This document shows, piece after piece, positions 12,841-13,437 of a DNA stretch of 13,437 nucleotides. This DNA comes from Bacteroidales bacterium (GTDB lineage Bacteria > Bacteroidota > Bacteroidia > Bacteroidales > UBA932): positions 1 through 13,437 of the forward strand of contig JAFZWC010000012.1 of assembly GCA_017617475.1 (NCBI GenBank), in the 5' to 3' direction. Position numbers and translations under genes: made by a program. Each line of letters begins with the position of its first letter. Position 1 is the first letter of the stretch. Under the pieces are notes generated by a model. That model was given only the letters and a program-made list of their open reading frames with translations, was not told where the DNA came from and made no database searches.

Positions 12841-13437
12841 ATGCTAAAACGATTCATTATGGTTGCGCTTGCATGCCTGGTAGTAGGTATGCAGGCTTTC
12901 GCCCAGAATGTCGTGACCGGTAAGGTCGTGGACCAGAAAGGCGAACCTGTGATCGGCGCGGGAGTCCAGATCAAGGGCTCTACCGCCGGAGTAGCAACTG
13001 ACTTGGACGGCGCATTCGGCATCCGTGTCGACAACAACGCTACCCTCGTCATCTCTTCCATTGGCTACAAGACTGTTGAGATTGCGGTCCGTGGTCAAAA
13101 GAACATCAAAGTCGTTCTCGAAGAGGACACCCTGTTCCTGGACGACGTGGTGGTTGTGGGTTACGGTACCGCCCGTAAGCGTGACGTTTCCGGCGCCATT
13201 TCCAGCGTCAATTACGGAAACGACGCCAACGTGGCTTCCCTGCCTAACCCCAACGCCCTGTCTGCCCTGTCCTCCAAGGTGGCTGGCTTGAGCTACGCTC
13301 CTACCACCAGCGCCGCCGGCGACAACACGCAGACCATGACCATCCGTGGTAAGAACTCCATCCCTACCGGAGGCTCGATGTCCGCATCGGCCCAGAGCGT
13401 TAACCAGCCTCTGCTGGTCATCGACGGTGTTCTTTCC
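12841..13437 (+). CDS. SusC/RagA-family TonB-dependent outer-membrane receptor, N-terminal part
   Basis: The first 199 codons of a SusC/RagA-type outer-membrane transporter are present and the gene continues off the window; family members are usually around 1000 residues. These proteins import glycans or peptides with a SusD-like lipoprotein partner, powered by TonB. The translation shows a signal peptide (MLKRFIMVALACLVVGMQAFAQ), a carboxypeptidase-regulatory-like domain (about 23-95: VTGKVVDQKGEPVIGAGVQI, TDLDGAFGI, LVISSIGYKTVEI), the SusC/RagA signature LDDVVVVGYGTARKRDVSGA (about 100-119), and the start of the plug domain (NALSALSSKVAGL, TIRGKNS, PLLVIDGVLS). It starts at ATG 12841 and is divergent from the addA-like operon. 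The substrate cannot be inferred because SusD and any enzymes lie outside the window. Confidence 0.95.
   Translation, partial: MLKRFIMVALACLVVGMQAFAQNVVTGKVVDQKGEPVIGAGVQIKGSTAGVATDLDGAFGIRVDNNATLVISSIGYKTVEIAVRGQKNIKVVLEEDTLFLDDVVVVGYGTARKRDVSGAISSVNYGNDANVASLPNPNALSALSSKVAGLSYAPTTSAAGDNTQTMTIRGKNSIPTGGSMSASAQSVNQPLLVIDGVLS

Overview
The window reads as chromosome of a GC-rich (by eye 55-60 %) member of the Bacteroidales. The pointers are a SusC/RagA-type TonB-dependent receptor, a DUF4290 protein, Bacteroidetes-style -7 promoter boxes (TAnnTTTG) in front of several genes, start codons mostly without Shine-Dalgarno sequences, and lipoproteins with short Bacteroidetes-type lipoboxes. A gut or rumen lineage such as Candidatus Cryptobacteroides or a relative would fit, but the sequence alone does not settle the genus.

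Left part (1-2761, minus strand): an acyl-phosphate pathway operon, acetate kinase-family kinase then phosphate butyryltransferase (3-nt gap), followed after a 139-bp spacer by the 5' two thirds of triosephosphate isomerase. The kinase has unusual residues at the acyl pocket and at a normally invariant Asn. Together with a Ptb-type partner this suggests an acyl-CoA to acyl-phosphate to acid plus ATP route that may not be limited to acetate. The ptb-tpiA spacer holds a long inverted repeat. The region upstream of ackA holds a clean palindrome next to a good -7 box, and a G-rich element. Both spacers carry a G-quadruplex-type motif.

Middle part (2908-6601): a short ComEC-type membrane protein (plus) faces an ApbE flavin transferase lipoprotein (minus), and a FISUMP-domain lipoprotein (plus) faces lolA (minus). 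In both convergent pairs the stop codons touch or overlap, and three intrinsic-terminator-like hairpins lie inside the 3' end of the opposing gene.

Right part (6077-12663, minus strand): a tight four-gene operon, AddA/RecB-like helicase-nuclease, DUF4290 protein, FtsK DNA translocase, LolA. The genes are joined by a 13-nt gap, a TAATG overlap and an ATGA overlap. The FtsK linker has taken up two different families of palindromic repetitive DNA in frame. Divergent from this operon, a SusC-like receptor gene starts at 12841 and runs off the window.

No tRNA, rRNA, CRISPR array, transposase or phage gene was seen. The most unusual features are the repeat-invaded FtsK linker, the atypical AckA beside Ptb, and the reciprocal terminators embedded in coding sequence.
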